Shown piece after piece: positions 35,690-47,284 of a DNA stretch of 64,000 nt. Below the pieces are notes generated by a model. It was not told the origin of the DNA, did not search any database, and saw only the letters and a program-made list of their open reading frames with translations. Source of the stretch: Scleroderma bovista (taxonomy: Eukaryota > Basidiomycota > Agaricomycetes > Boletales > Sclerodermataceae); contig JAYMGJ010000325.1 of the NCBI GenBank assembly GCA_037178675.1, positions 1 through 64,000 on the forward strand, written 5' to 3'. The stretch's first letter is position 1. Each line of letters starts with the position of its first letter. The translations under genes and the position numbers were made by a program.

Positions 35690-38600
35690 ATGTCGTCTCC
35701 CCACGATTTCCATCGACCAACGCCCGGCGCCTTCTCTCCCCACGATGTCAGTCAAACGCGTTTCTCTTCATTCTCGTGCGACTGAAGCTGTTGACCGTTG
35801 ACCGTCTAGCACCCTGCACGACGCAGGTCGCTCTCTCCGAGGCGGCCAGCATACGACAGCTATGTTCCCCATGGCGGCGCTCTCTACCGTGACGATTACC
35901 CAAATGTCTATAGACCTAACATGTGGCGCCCCGAATCGTACTACAGCCGTAGTCCATCTCCGGGACGTTACGACCGTTCGAGACCAGATTCACGGCACTG
36001 GGAGCCGGGAACCCGTCGACAGTCGTCGTCGTACTATCCCGATAGACGATCTCCACCAGGCTCTCCGCGGGACAAACCTCGTCGTGATACCATGGCCGAG
36101 AGGATGTTGGAGTTTTCAGATCCATGGAAATCCTCACATGTCGATAGATCAGCACGATATGAACCGTACGTCGAGCCGCTGAAGGTGAGGTCCTTGTCTC
36201 ACCCTATTTTTTGTAGTTCGGATACAACGTCGGACCGCTGCGGGGACCGCCGCGCATACCTCCCACGGGATCCAGCCCCGCATAGACCTGCACCGCGTAC
36301 AGAATTTCCACATTTTACAGGTGATTGTTATCGTCCTGGCAGTCAGGGTTCCCGCGAAGCCTATCCCTTTCGTCCTGCTGACACATATCGACCCAATTAC
36401 GATGATGAACTTAGACGCCATTCTTACTCCACTGACAGTTTAGGCTCAAGCAGCCACCGCGGGAGACGGCTTGATGATTCAAGTTCCATTGCAAGTACTC
36501 CGCCTCGTCAACATCTCCGCTCACCCACTCCGCATCGTCAATATGCCCAACCCCCGCTTGCTGATGGGAGTAAGAAGAGGACGTCCGACGGTCCGCCGTA
36601 CTCGCCCCACCCATCCACCTCTAAGCCCTACATGACGCCTCCCCCCGATTCTCACCATCCATTACCCGGCGCTCCTTCCCTGCACCAACAATCGTCACAA
36701 TTACCCGAGGCACAACTTTCGTACAATGTGCAACTAGTACATTCGCAACGGAGTCCGACTTCTGGAGAACCCCCGCGCAAAAAATTCAAACCCCAATCAT
36801 CACCATCACCATGTAGGGCCCCGAGCCAAGAACCATTGACGGTCTCCACCGCGAAGCAGGTGCCGCCGACTGATCATACGCCACTCCAACTCAATCACAC
36901 AACGGAGGTGGTACCAAGGATAGCTGGGGAGGTCGCTCAGACATCTAAGACGCTTCGTTCGGGGGTTCATGATCAGAGTATTCCTCAGGGAGCACTAAGC
37001 ACTTCCCAATCGGTCGACCACGAGACAATACACGTGACCAGAGGATTATCGACCAATCTCGAACCTCATTCGTCACTTGTAGCTCCTGCTTCGACATCAG
37101 CTGACCATAGTAAGCCTTCCCAAGGTACGTGCTTTTCTACCCCAAAGTGGCACGGCTGGGTGGCAATGTTAATGATTTACTGATTAGCATCTCTGGGGAA
37201 TGGGGCCCACCGCGTGGACGGAAGCCCCGCAGGGGTAAATCCCCTTACAAATGTCTCTCAGGAACCATTGGTCGATGGCAATACCTCAGGTACAGCAGAA
37301 CCATCAGCCTCTGAGCGACCTCCCCAGCTATCCTTGGTACCGCCAAACGTCGATGACGGGGACCAGTTGTCATCTTCGTCTACCGCCACTCCATCGCCGG
37401 TATTACATCCCCCCAGAAAGGATGTCCGCTCAGTCGCAGATTCCAAGGTTGGTTCAGCCGTAGCCACTGTTTCCCCCCAAATCGTGGTCAGCGACCATAG
37501 TGAGAAGCCAGCATCTTTACTTCCGAACCCCTGTTCTACTTATCATCAACAAGCAGAGGAACCAACGTCTATCCGGGAGCGTCTTCGTGTCGTTGTTCTC
37601 GCACGACTTCGTTGTGATCGTCAAACACGAGATGAACGTGTCTATCCTCTACTTCGTGCCAATCAGGTGGTATCGGAACTACAATCTGCCCCTGGATCCT
37701 CAGACGATCAAAGCCCCTTTTTCGGGGAAATCATGGATGCCGCTCGTTTACGCGAGCGAAATATAAAACATCGCAAGCTGCGGTCTGCGGTCGTCGATCT
37801 TTTTGCACAACGTCAGTCCAGGATTTCTACCAAGGCAGCTCAGCTAAAGGAAGAGTACCTGGCCCTGAACGAGCGTTGGATGGAGCACTGTGCACGGCTT
37901 GACGACGAACACAAGTCCGGATCTTCAGACGAGGTTGCTGTCCCGTCTGGTGGCAGGGCGACCCGGCGCTCGACCGCGATCTTGGGAGATGCTGTCCGAT
38001 CCGATCTGGAAATGGAGCAAATCATAGCCAGCTTAGGCGTTGAAGAACTCACTGATCCGAGCTACCTCGCAATCAGGAACATCGCCAAGATTCCTGACAT
38101 GATCTCAGTCACGCAGGGTTCTGTCCAATACCTCTTCGATGACACGAACAACATCCTCGATGACCCTGCGGAGTTCTATGGCACGTCTTCGAGGTCAGAT
38201 TACTGGACGGAAGAGGAGCGCAATGTATTCTTGAAGGAATTCGCTGCTCACCCTAAACAATTTGGCGTGATTGCAGAGCGGCTCCCAAACAAGACGGCCG
38301 CGCAATGTGTTACCTACTACTACCTGCACAAAAGGCAAGGGGTAGACTTCCGAAAAGCAGTGTTACAGTATGGTGCTGGAAGACGACGCAGGAATGGAAA
38401 AGGTGCGAAACAGCGGGGCAACGCTTTATTGGCGGACATCCGCCGCCATGACGATGAAGTGTCCCGGGTGTCTTCTGGCGGTGCACCCAACGGAACGACG
38501 GGCGGAAAGCGACGACGAGCGACTGGAGAGCCGAGGAGGTTGACTTCCAGAAGGGCTGCCGCTCAACCCGATGCAACTCCTGCATCTTCTGCCACGACGC

Positions 38601-38973
38601 CAGATCCAGAGGCAGAGCTTCCACGGAGGAGGCGGAGACCTGCAAGTTCTGGACGCTTGCTGACAAACTTGGTGGTTGATGGTGCTGACAACGATACTAC
38701 GGTGGGTTGCCTACGATCTTCGTTGAATTTGTAATTGATGCACGCGATGATCAGGAGAAAGAGGTGGAATCCAGGCCCGCTAAAAGGGGCAGGAAATCGC
38801 GGGTGGCTACTAGCGAGACTATCCCAACACCATCCGAAGAAGTTCTCACACCTGTGGTGGAGCCCAGTCCTTCTGAGGATCAAGAGGAGTTAACAGCCCA
38901 GCGACTGCCATTTACACCAAATGCTTGGCTAGAGGACGACAAAAGTGCTAATCATTTCTTTAATGCTTGTTGA
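35690..38973 (+). CDS. NCoR/Snt1-like SANT-domain corepressor protein
   Basis: The predicted N-terminus MSSPHDFHRPTPGAF is joined by a 51-nt intron (C|GTGCGA...GACGCAG) to an Arg/Ser/Tyr/Pro-rich disordered region (RPESYYSRSPSPGRYDRSRP). A further intron at 37124-37188 leads to a conserved helical part (RLRERNIKHRKLRSAVVDLF). The SANT domain reads DYWTEEERNVFLKEFAAHP, FGVIAERLPNKTAAQCVTYY and YLHKRQGVDF. This is the pattern of SANT1 in NCoR/SMRT and fungal Snt1, the scaffold of the Set3 histone deacetylase complex. A basic region (GKRRRATGEPRRLTSRR) follows. The expected second SANT domain was not seen downstream. The last exon ends at 38973 by simple reading; an intron near 38950 could add residues. 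The exact joins at 36170-36330 are uncertain. Confidence 0.75.
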
Positions 38974-39580
38974 CGCATTGACTCGGTGGTTTCAGGCTTG
39001 TGCCTGCCACTCCTTGTTCAACCTGGTGATGATGTCGGGCATCTGGCAGCTTCTGTGTCTCCTCAGGTTCGCCCATAGTGTGCTTCCTTGTAACCCTGTT
39101 CTCTTTGTTTCATCCCAGATAGTTGTACGAGTGACAATTGGTCGCAGGCGCAATGTAGGTTCTTGGAGATCCCTATCGAGGATTTCCCGGGGATGCATCG
39201 ACATCAGAACATCCGCTCCCATCTTGTTCATCGATCTTCAATGCTCGATCCTACTTGACGACGAACGAGCTATCTTACCCTACATATCTTATAATTTCAA
39301 CTCTTACATCTGCCGCTCGTTATACGTGAATTTCACTGCCTCCAGTCGTCCGTCCTTTCGTATTATTTGCATACCATGCTTCATGGCTAGATCAATGCTT
39401 GCTATCGATTTGTTGTTTCAGGCAAGTAACCTACATATCTGGACCACTGTACCACATTCGCTGGCCATTGCCATTATTGTTGACGCTGTCTGACTGTAAT
39501 ATTGCTGTCGAATTTCTGTAGAGTGTAACAGCGAGGGTAATCCTTGTAACCATGGGCCGACCAACGATAATTGTGAAGTT
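38974..39580. other. Convergent 3' region (SANT protein / parvulin)
   Basis: The 600-bp gap between convergent genes contains a plus-strand open frame (38945-39493) that could be read as extra 3' exons of the SANT gene. It has no recognisable SANT motif. It is T- and C-rich, as expected for untranslated sequence. Confidence 0.35.
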
Positions 39581-40203
39581 TCAGCGCCTTCCTTCAACCA
39601 TGATAATGTGGTAGCCGAAGTTGGTTTTGACCAGCGACGAAAGGACAGGTTTGTCAACGGTCGAAGGCTGTAGAGCGAACGCTGCGTCTTGGAAGGGTCC
39701 CTGAAGGTTGCAATGTTCGAAACATCCGTCGTTTATGACAAACGGACCACTTACGACCATGGATCCTCGAGTCATCCAGCCTAGACTACCTCCAGCTTCG
39801 AGTCTGTCAGACCTTGCAGATATCACAAGGGAAATACTCTTGATTCTCACCCTTCGCTTTGTCCTCTGAATACTCCTGCGCGACCTTGTCGAATCGTTGT
39901 CCCCCCTGAGTGCGTGGGGCATGCGTCATAAGCCTGTTGGCCACCCTTTCATTGCCTCTTACCTGGATCTTCTCCATCGCTTCCATGGCTTTCGAGTGTT
40001 TCTCGCAGAGTATGTGGCGGACATTGATAGCAGTTGCGGGCTTCAACGAGCCTTTGCCCTGCTCCATAGTAATACGACTTCCATGAGTAGTCTGTTGATA
40101 GTCCTGGAGGTGCAGGTAGACCAGACCTTGCTCTCAGACTTCTCGGCTGGTGCTTTGCTTGCATTGGCTTTCTTCTCGTTCGAACCCGATTTATTCTTCC
40201 CCA
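39581..40203 (-). CDS. PIN4: Parvulin-type peptidyl-prolyl isomerase (Pin4/Par14)
   Basis: The basic N-tail [20 protein letters not shown] is followed by [20 protein letters not shown]. The PPIC rotamase core reads [43 protein letters not shown] and [16 protein letters not shown], with the stop at 39581. This is the Par14 class (basic N-terminus, no WW domain), linked to ribosome biogenesis and DNA binding in other eukaryotes. The gene is cut by several small introns. It starts 195 bp from the divergent RLI1 start. Confidence 0.88.
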
Positions 40204-40398
40204 TCTTTGATCGTGGACGAACTTCGAACCTGTTGACGCCCACGGACTCGAGACTGGGATAGTCCAAATAAGGCAGTCGGGGCTCACGTTGATCAAGTAC
40301 ACGACCGATCTCCACAGCGAACACGGTTCCGCATCACAGTCACACCAGTCTATCAGCATCAGCCATCGCAAGATCCATCGCGTTCCAAGACTGCGACG
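40204..40398. promoter_or_regulatory. Shared divergent promoter (PIN4 / RLI1)
   Basis: A 195-bp gap lies between two start codons. The flanking genes, for ribosome biogenesis and for ribosome recycling, are functionally related, so co-regulation is possible but not shown by any motif I could recognise. Confidence 0.4.
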
Positions 40399-42793
40399 AT
40401 GGCAGACAAAATCACCCGAATTGCAATCGTAGACGCAAATCGCTGCAAACCGAAGCGATGTGCTCAGGAATGTAAAAAGGTTAGCCACATATTGGTCTGC
40501 ATGATGATAGAGAAACTGAGCGTTTTTGGATAGTCATGTCCCGTCGTGAAAATGGGTGCGCACAAATCCGTGTCTTCGTTTTCTTATTAGCGCATTGACC
40601 ATCAATCCGACAGGAAAACTCTGTATCGAGGTGAAGTCGACGGACAAGATCGCCTTCATCTCAGAATTTTTGTGTATCGGATGCGGTATCTGTGTAAAGA
40701 AGCAAGTTTTCTATCACTCCAACAAATTCCTTTATTCTTATAGAGTTCGTTATGTCAGATGTCCGTTTGAAGCCATTGCTATCATCAACCTACCAACAAA
40801 TTTGGAATCGGAGGTCACCCATCGCTACACTGCAAACGCATTTAAGCTTCACCGCTTGCCGACACCCCGTCCCGGCCAAGTTCTTGGATTGGTCGGAACA
40901 AACGGTATCGGGAAGAGCACAGCCCTAAAAATCCTCGCTGGAAAACTTAAGCCTAACTTGGGTCGTTACGACGTGAGCAAACACTTTGCTTTCAACGTCT
41001 CGACATTGATGAAAGGCACTGTTAGGACCCCCCTGATTGGCAAGAAATTTTAAAGTATTTCCGAGGCTCTGAGTTGCAAAATTACTTCACAAAAGTGCTT
41101 GAGGATAACTTGAAGGCTCTCATCAAACCACAATATGTTGATCATATACCGCGAGCGATAAAAGGAACCATGTCCGTTTCTGACATGCTGGATTCAAAGT
41201 TGGAGCTCGATAACAAGCAACGTTTATGTGATGAACTGGAACTGAACCACGTTCTTGACCGTGATGTTTCCCAACTTTCTGGTGGAGAATTACAGAGATT
41301 CGCAATCGCAATGTCGTGCATCCAAAAAGCAGATGTGTAAGTCGATTGCAACTCGTGTGCTGACCGTACAACCCTCACACCCTAATAGATACATGTTTGA
41401 CGAGCCATCGAGTTACCTCGACGTTAAGCAGCGTCTGAAAGCCGCCGAGGTCATACGTTCCCTTCTTAATCCAAACTGCTACGTTATTGCTGTTGAACAC
41501 GACTTGTCAGTGTTGGATTATCTCTCTGATTTTATTTGTTGTCTGTACGGGAAGCCGTCAATGTATGGGGTGGTGACGATGCCTTACTCTGTCCGCGAAG
41601 GTGCGTGTCCATGCGCCTTCTTCAGTAAAAACTGTCGGCGAAGAACACATGACAGGCATCAACATCTTCCTAGACGGTTTCATTCCCACCGAAAACCTTC
41701 GTTTCCGAGAAGAATCATTATCCTTCAAGATGATGGAGACTGCTGAGGAATTTGTTGTGGATAAAACCGGACATTATCAATACCCCGCCATGACGAAGAC
41801 CATGGGGAACTTCAAACTTACCGTGGAGGCAGGAAGCTTTACTAATTCTGAAATAGTGGTCATGTTGGGTGAGAATGGCACCGGGAAGACAACGTTTGTT
41901 CGGCTACTGGCAGGCGTCACATCGCCAGACGTTGAAGAAGACAAGATGGAGCTGTCCGTGTCCTTGAAACCACAAACGATATCACCCAAGTTCCCTGGAA
42001 CTGTGCGAATGTTACTCCTCAAACAAATCAAAGGGGCATTCATGCACCCACAATTCCAAAGCGATGTCCTCAAGCCGATGAATCTAGAAAATATCATGGA
42101 CCAGGAGGTGAAAACGCTCTCCGGAGGAGAGTTGCAACGAGTGGCTATCGTCTTGGCCCTTGGTAGGTTCCTTTCTTGTTAGAGTGCGTTGCTGTTCCGA
42201 CAATAATGGGCTAGGAAAACCCGTATCGGTTTACCTACTGGATGAGCCTAGCAGGCATGTGCAATTCACTCCCATTTTTCGCTTACGAACTTACTCGTCG
42301 CCAGTTTCTTGGATTCCGAGCAACGTATCATCGCCAGCAAAGTCATTAAACGGTGTGAACCTTGGTTGCAAAACGAATCTTCAGTATTCAATTTCTTCTA
42401 GCTTCATTCTTCATGCAAAGAAGACAGCATTTGTCATCGAGCACGACTTTATCATGGCAACTTACCTCGCAGACCGTGTCATTGTCTTCGAGGGTCAGCC
42501 TGCCATATCAGCGACCGCCACGCCGTGAGTTCGAGTGCGTTATTAGTTCGGTCAATCGACGAACTAACCTTTTTCTGCTAGTCCCCAATCTCTGCTCACC
42601 GGTATGAACCGCTTTTTGGCATCTCTACAGATCACCTTCCGGCGTGATCCCACAAACTTCAGGCCTCGGGTCAACAAACTCAACAGTGTCAAGGATCGTG
42701 AGCAGAAGGGTAAGAAGCACTGATGCATTGACAATGACATGACTCTAACGGGAACACTTAGCCATGGGCAACTACTTCTTCCTGGAAGAGTGA
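40399..42793 (+). CDS. RLI1: ABCE1/Rli1 ribosome-recycling Fe-S ABC ATPase
   Basis: The protein splits ribosomal subunits after termination and acts in ribosome export. The N-terminal Fe-S domain reads [29 protein letters not shown] and [16 protein letters not shown]. First ATPase: Walker [10 protein letters not shown], signature [12 protein letters not shown], Walker [12 protein letters not shown]. Second ATPase: GENGTGKTT, signature [11 protein letters not shown], Walker B YLLDEPS. The C-terminus is [12 protein letters not shown], with stop 42791-42793. All motifs are intact after splicing. Two introns must be GC-AG to restore invariant sequence. At 40702-40758, AA|GCAAGT...GTCAG restores CVKKCPFEAI. 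At 42255-42304, AG|GCATGT...GCCAG restores [12 protein letters not shown]. The other introns are GT-AG. The gene is divergent from PIN4. Confidence 0.95.
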
Positions 42794-44089
42794 TAGCTTC
42801 GCTGCTGATACCTACACATGCAGATGGACAGGTATCGGTGCCTGTTTTGATTGGCAGTGTCAAGTGATTATCGAACCATTGTATTGGACGCATCACTTCT
42901 CGCGTTGATGACAGAATTTAATTGTATCTCTAGAGAGCTGTGCGGTTAGGGTAATTTGGGAGGAGATTTGTGTTCAAGATAGAAACAAAAGGTATTCTCA
43001 AACAATCATGTCACTGAATGTCTTACTACATGGATTCTGGGTGGCATGATTGTTCATCGTGTAACAGGAATTCAGGGATCTATTTTTCGTTGGGGTATAT
43101 TGTGTAATGAACGGCCCTGGCGGGTTCCATTATGAGTACTCGGTAAGTATGTAGTTCAAGATGTCGATGTAAATAGCCTAGACCACGGCCGGTCCACCTC
43201 CAGCCAACTCAGTAACTCTGGATGCAATCTCTACGGCCTGAGGGGTGTCCCTCCGGTATCTCAGCTCCACAATTGGCTACCAAGCCTTCTATCCCATACT
43301 CGGCCGCCCACTCAAGTTCTGTACCATGGCCAAGAGCCGTGTAGCACAAGAGGGCCTCTGTCTACAGGATAGGACTATCCTAGGAATCCCTCCAGCAGCG
43401 ACACACACCCAACAAACTTCGTCTCTGAGGGTGGTTGCCTGTAATGATTTGATACGGATCTGAAAATCGCAAGGTCGAGTATCCAGACGAGAAGCCCGAT
43501 AGGGACAGTGATTGATGTCAGCTCATGTGCTTCAGTTTGAATGTCCGAGTCCAGGATATCTTGTTTCTTGCTCTTCAGTCGCTTTCGCTCAGCTCATGCC
43601 TCAGCAAGTTCATTAACGGCCCTAGCACTATCAAAGAAGCTTGTCAGGACGTGGCACCCTTCGTTAGCCTATGGCCTCAATTTGCCTGTTGTGTGGTGAC
43701 CGGGTTGACAATGATGTCTGGATTCAAGTGATTCATGTTACTCCGGACGACCAACCTTAGTCGTGGGTTGCTGTGCTTATCCACCTTGGTACCAAGCTTG
43801 CAGTCCAGCTGAACAGTGATATGTAGTGAGAAACTTCTCCGACTGTTATGCAGAATGGGGCCCATCAGACACGGAAGACCCGGTGGTCGACATCAAATAC
43901 AGTACATGATAGATGGACCCTGACCTGACTGAGTTGGTCCACGGAGGTGCTTTGCTATGGCAGGCTGCATTCAAAATTAGTCGATCGTTCTTTACATAGA
44001 ATGTTGATTGCAAGAGGCTGCAAATATTATTATGGCACGCGAAGAACGCGACGCGTCCCTCATTGAACGCACATCTACCGTTCGTGACA
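42794..44089. other. Intergenic region holding a gene relic
   Basis: There is no intact gene. The stretch contains a decayed minus-strand fragment of cystathionine gamma-synthase (43190-43340, listed separately). The upstream flank of RPA3 lies at its right end. Confidence 0.45.
43190..43340 (-). pseudogene. Cystathionine gamma-synthase C-terminal relic
   Basis: On the minus strand the segment reads TALGHGTELEWAAEYGIEGL followed by VANCGAE. The intact gene at 52.5 kb reads [20 protein letters not shown] then LVRISVG at the same place, and the tandem relic at 55 kb is also similar. No start, catalytic region or full frame accompanies it. A short upstream piece at about 43535-43560 (LDSDIQT) resembles GLDSDIDT of the gene, so the relic may extend further with deletions. 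It lies about 9 kb from the parent, in the same orientation. Confidence 0.65.
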
Positions 44090-44575
44090 ATGGCAGAAAT
44101 GATATCTCCCAGAGTCAACTCTGCGCGTCTGCCTACTTTTATCGGGCGCACGGTAAGACTCCCATGCAAGGTACTCAGGGTTAGTGACAATATTCATCTC
44201 ATGGAACATCAACGCTAAATGGAAGCTGCTAATAGTTCCACAACTCGTCAGCGATTGTCGAGGCTTGCGATGGGGGTGAGGTCGAGGTGCGGCTCAGTCC
44301 GGTATGTACCACTAGTAACTGAGCACGGCCCATCCTGATATCAGTGATTCAGAACCATGAGCTACCAGGAACTTTTGTCGAGATAATCGGCCAGGTTATC
44401 GGAGAATCCACGATCAAGTTCATGCAAGGGCTTAACCTCGAGACGAACAGGGAGCTGGGTAAATATGTCTTTGTTCTGTTGACCTGGCTCACGTTGCTCC
44501 ACAGACATGAAGTTGGTGAACGATGTCGTCGAACTGACATTTGATCCACGTTTCAAGAAGATGTTTCCAGAATGA
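44090..44575 (+). CDS. RFA3: Replication protein A subunit 3 (RPA14)
   Basis: This small four-exon gene was found by splicing short frames. Exon 1 reads MAEMISPRVNSARLPTFIGR and TVRLPCKVLR. Exon 2 reads FHNSSAIVEACDGGEVEVRL. Exon 3 reads NHELPGTFVEIIGQVIGEST and IKFMQGLNL. Exon 4 reads MKLVNDVVELTFDPRFKKMF, with the stop at 44573-44575. This is the single OB-fold of RPA3, the smallest subunit of the single-strand DNA-binding RPA trimer, at about 110 residues. Introns: GTTAGT...TAATAG, GTATGT...GATTCAG (the nearer ATATCAG gives a stop) and GTAAAT...CACAG. It converges on the ASCC2-like gene, 63 bp away. Confidence 0.88.
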
Positions 44576-44638
44576 TGTGAATGTTCTGTAGCGTCTCTTG
44601 CACTGTTACATAATTTCACAAATGAATGTACAGCAAGG

Positions 44639-46971
44639 CTATCCAGATGGGCCAGCGTTAGACTTTGCCATCTTTCTATCATTCTCTCTCTTTCGATTGT
44701 GATTGGCGAAGCTCGCCTTGTGCTTGTCCTTGAGTGCTCTATCTCGAGAAGAACCTCCATCTCCATCTCCACCCCCACGACCCCGGCCTTGACCCCGGCC
44801 ACCGCCACCTCGCTTTCCTCCACGGCCCCTTGCACCAGGGGGGCCATGCGGTCTATTGGAAGTATCTGCAACGGCCATATCAATGACGCTGTTTCCCGCA
44901 AACTCGTGTTTCTGCAATATCCGCTCCTTCTTTGGCTAGTTGGGGTTTGTGAGCTGAGTGACTACATTTGCAAGTTTGTGAAAAAATGGGTACATACATT
45001 TCTCTCCAACATGACTCTCCACCCTTCAATTTGCTCGTCTATCCAGCCTGGATATCTTGCGTGAGAAGAGGTAACCGTGCCATTGTGTCCAGGTACTCAC
45101 CTGTCTGTGCCTTGAGATCCGCGCGGGCTTTACTCCTCCGGGTCTCAGCATCGCGGTTGAATAACTTCGGGTCGCGAATGTATGCGAGCTCGAGGATTGT
45201 CTCAGGGGAAGTCCGTGCAGGGGGACTGTCCTCGTCATCATCCTCTCCACTCCCTTCCCCGTCTCCCGCGATTTTGACGCTGGTGTTTCCGAAACCGCCA
45301 AAGTCATCATCAAGTAAGTAGGGGGTTTCTTCCTGGCTTCGATCGCCATCTGAGTCGTCATCCGCGTTCATAATTTCGAACCGACGCAAAATGTCTGTTT
45401 TGATATGTTCACTCTCAGCCTTGCTTTGAGTGAAAATGGTTTCATCTATTCTGTAAGGCGGGCGGTGGAGGTTAGCCAGAAGGCATTAAAATACCACACA
45501 CGAATTCCCACTTTTTTTTCCCAAGGCGCACTCGCGAAAAATCCATGTCTTCGTTATCGAAAATGTTCCTTCTCATGATTGGTCCTGGATCAGGGGGAAA
45601 CGGAATAGGTTTCACGAGGTTTTCTCCAACATCCGAGCCTAGGGCAGCCTCGTTAGGGGCAGTACCCTCCAAGAGTGCTTCAATGACCTTCTCTGCGCTC
45701 CCCCTGAACGGATAACTGGGGTGCTCCAGCATCTTGCGAACATACCCCGGAGAGAGATCAGGAAATATATCAAGTACCTGAACAACTTTGACATCGATTT
45801 CTGGATCTTGTTCTGGGACAGGTACTGTAGTCTGGGAAGATGCTCTCGCTTTCCCCTTGTCCACTGACACCCTTCCGTCCAACTGGACCGGTGGGGATCG
45901 ACCTGACGATTTAAGCACTAACTTGAGTGCACCCGGGTCTCTTTCCCCATGAGGGCCAAACGAGCGCAGTGCAGCGTCTAGAGCCTGTATGCGTGTGTTC
46001 TCCTGTGCTATATTTCTCAAAACCGAAGACAAGGTTCCATTTAAATCATATGCATGTTGATAGTCCGCCAACAACGGACGATCAAGGAAGGGTGTTTCAC
46101 CACCATCAACAGCCTCATCGCGGGCACGTTGAGTGGATGGAAAGGCAGGGCTGATTTCCAGCATTGCATTCACGAGTCCGAATGTTCTGTCTGCTTCTGC
46201 TGTGGCCTGCGACCCAGACGCAGTCGAGAGGTCTGTTACGAGGCGCTTCAAAAGCACATGGAAGGCATCGATGAGGTCCACCTTAGTTTCTATCCAGACA
46301 CGCTCCCAGTCATCTATTGTACGGGAGCCATTGAGGTCCCGGATCCCGCCATAGGATCGTGAGATGGAAGTAAGTCCCTCGTCATACGCACGCGCTAGCG
46401 CGAGGACGAACTCCTTGTTGTGAACAAATGGCCGCACCAGCTCGGGTGGACAGGGTCGAAGAAGGCTGAGTAGACAATGTGCGGTCTTGCGGAGCGCGTA
46501 TAGCCCAGAGGAGCCTGCGGGATTCAGATGTATTGTAAAGGCGGGGACGACTTCGACTGCAAAGGTCGATGGCAGAGAGGGTTTCAGCGCACCGGCTAAA
46601 ATAGCCTTGAGACGTGTCGAACGGGTGGGAAAGGCCACACTTAGATCGAGTATGGTGCGCAGATCTAGCCCGTCGGGAAGTGACGATGCGAGTTGTTCTG
46701 CAAGGATGAGCACACGCTGGCAGATCTGCTCGTCGAATCTGAGGGGTTCCGAGCTCTCCCAGATGAGACGTTGGAGGACCTGATGAGCGGCATCGCTAGC
46801 ATATGTCGAGATGAACAAGCGAGTCGGTTGTGTGTCACGTTTTGCTGGAGGTAAAGCGGCGATTTCGGCGAGAGTGCTGGCGACATTGGAGTGGAAGTGG
46901 GCTAGCTGGGACGCTGAAAGGGACTTTCTAACTTGAGTTGAAGGATAGGGTGGGAGCGGACCGACAGGCAT
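44639..46971 (-). CDS. ASCC2-like CUE-domain protein
   Basis: The N-terminus MPVGPLPPYPSTQVRKSL starts a helical region (WESSEPLRFDEQICQRVLIL; DWERVWIETKVDLIDAFHVL), as in ASCC2. A CUE domain reads VVQVLDIFPDLSPGYVRKML, then PFRGSAEKVIEALLEG. The acidic segment DETIFTQSKAESEHIKTDIL and LLDDDFGGFGNTSVKI follows. The C-terminus is very rich in Arg/Gly (PGARGRGGKRGGGGRGQGRG) and then basic, ending KSNAGPSG at 44639. Metazoan ASCC2 uses its CUE domain to bind K63-linked ubiquitin. It works with the ASCC3 helicase in alkylation repair and in rescue of collided ribosomes; yeast has a related RQT subunit. That role is inferred. An upstream extension of the same open frame to 47361 is poor in coding character and was rejected as the start. 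Confidence 0.85.
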
Positions 46972-47284
46972 CGCTAATCTCCACGTCGACGTCGGTAGTA
47001 TAATTTGCAAGTACAAGGTAACAAGAAGGTAACGATCATAAATAGCAACAGTAGAAATGAAATCGGAGGGGGTCTTCGATATAGTGAATTCTGTAGAGCT
47101 GGACTTGTCAGTGGCTACATAATAAAATGACTCCTTGTCCAAAACAAAGAATGAAATCGGAGGAACAGCGACGGTGCGGTCAACCAATGTACCTGACTTG
47201 ATCCAAGCAAACTCAACGCAGAACCTAGTGTAAACGACGCTCCTGCCAACGCTGTTGACAATTACCGGCTTGTTGACCGTCCGT

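Noticed and set aside
38945..39493. Plus-strand frame as an independent gene after the SANT protein
   Set aside because: No recognisable domain; it is more likely 3' untranslated or alternative 3' exon sequence.
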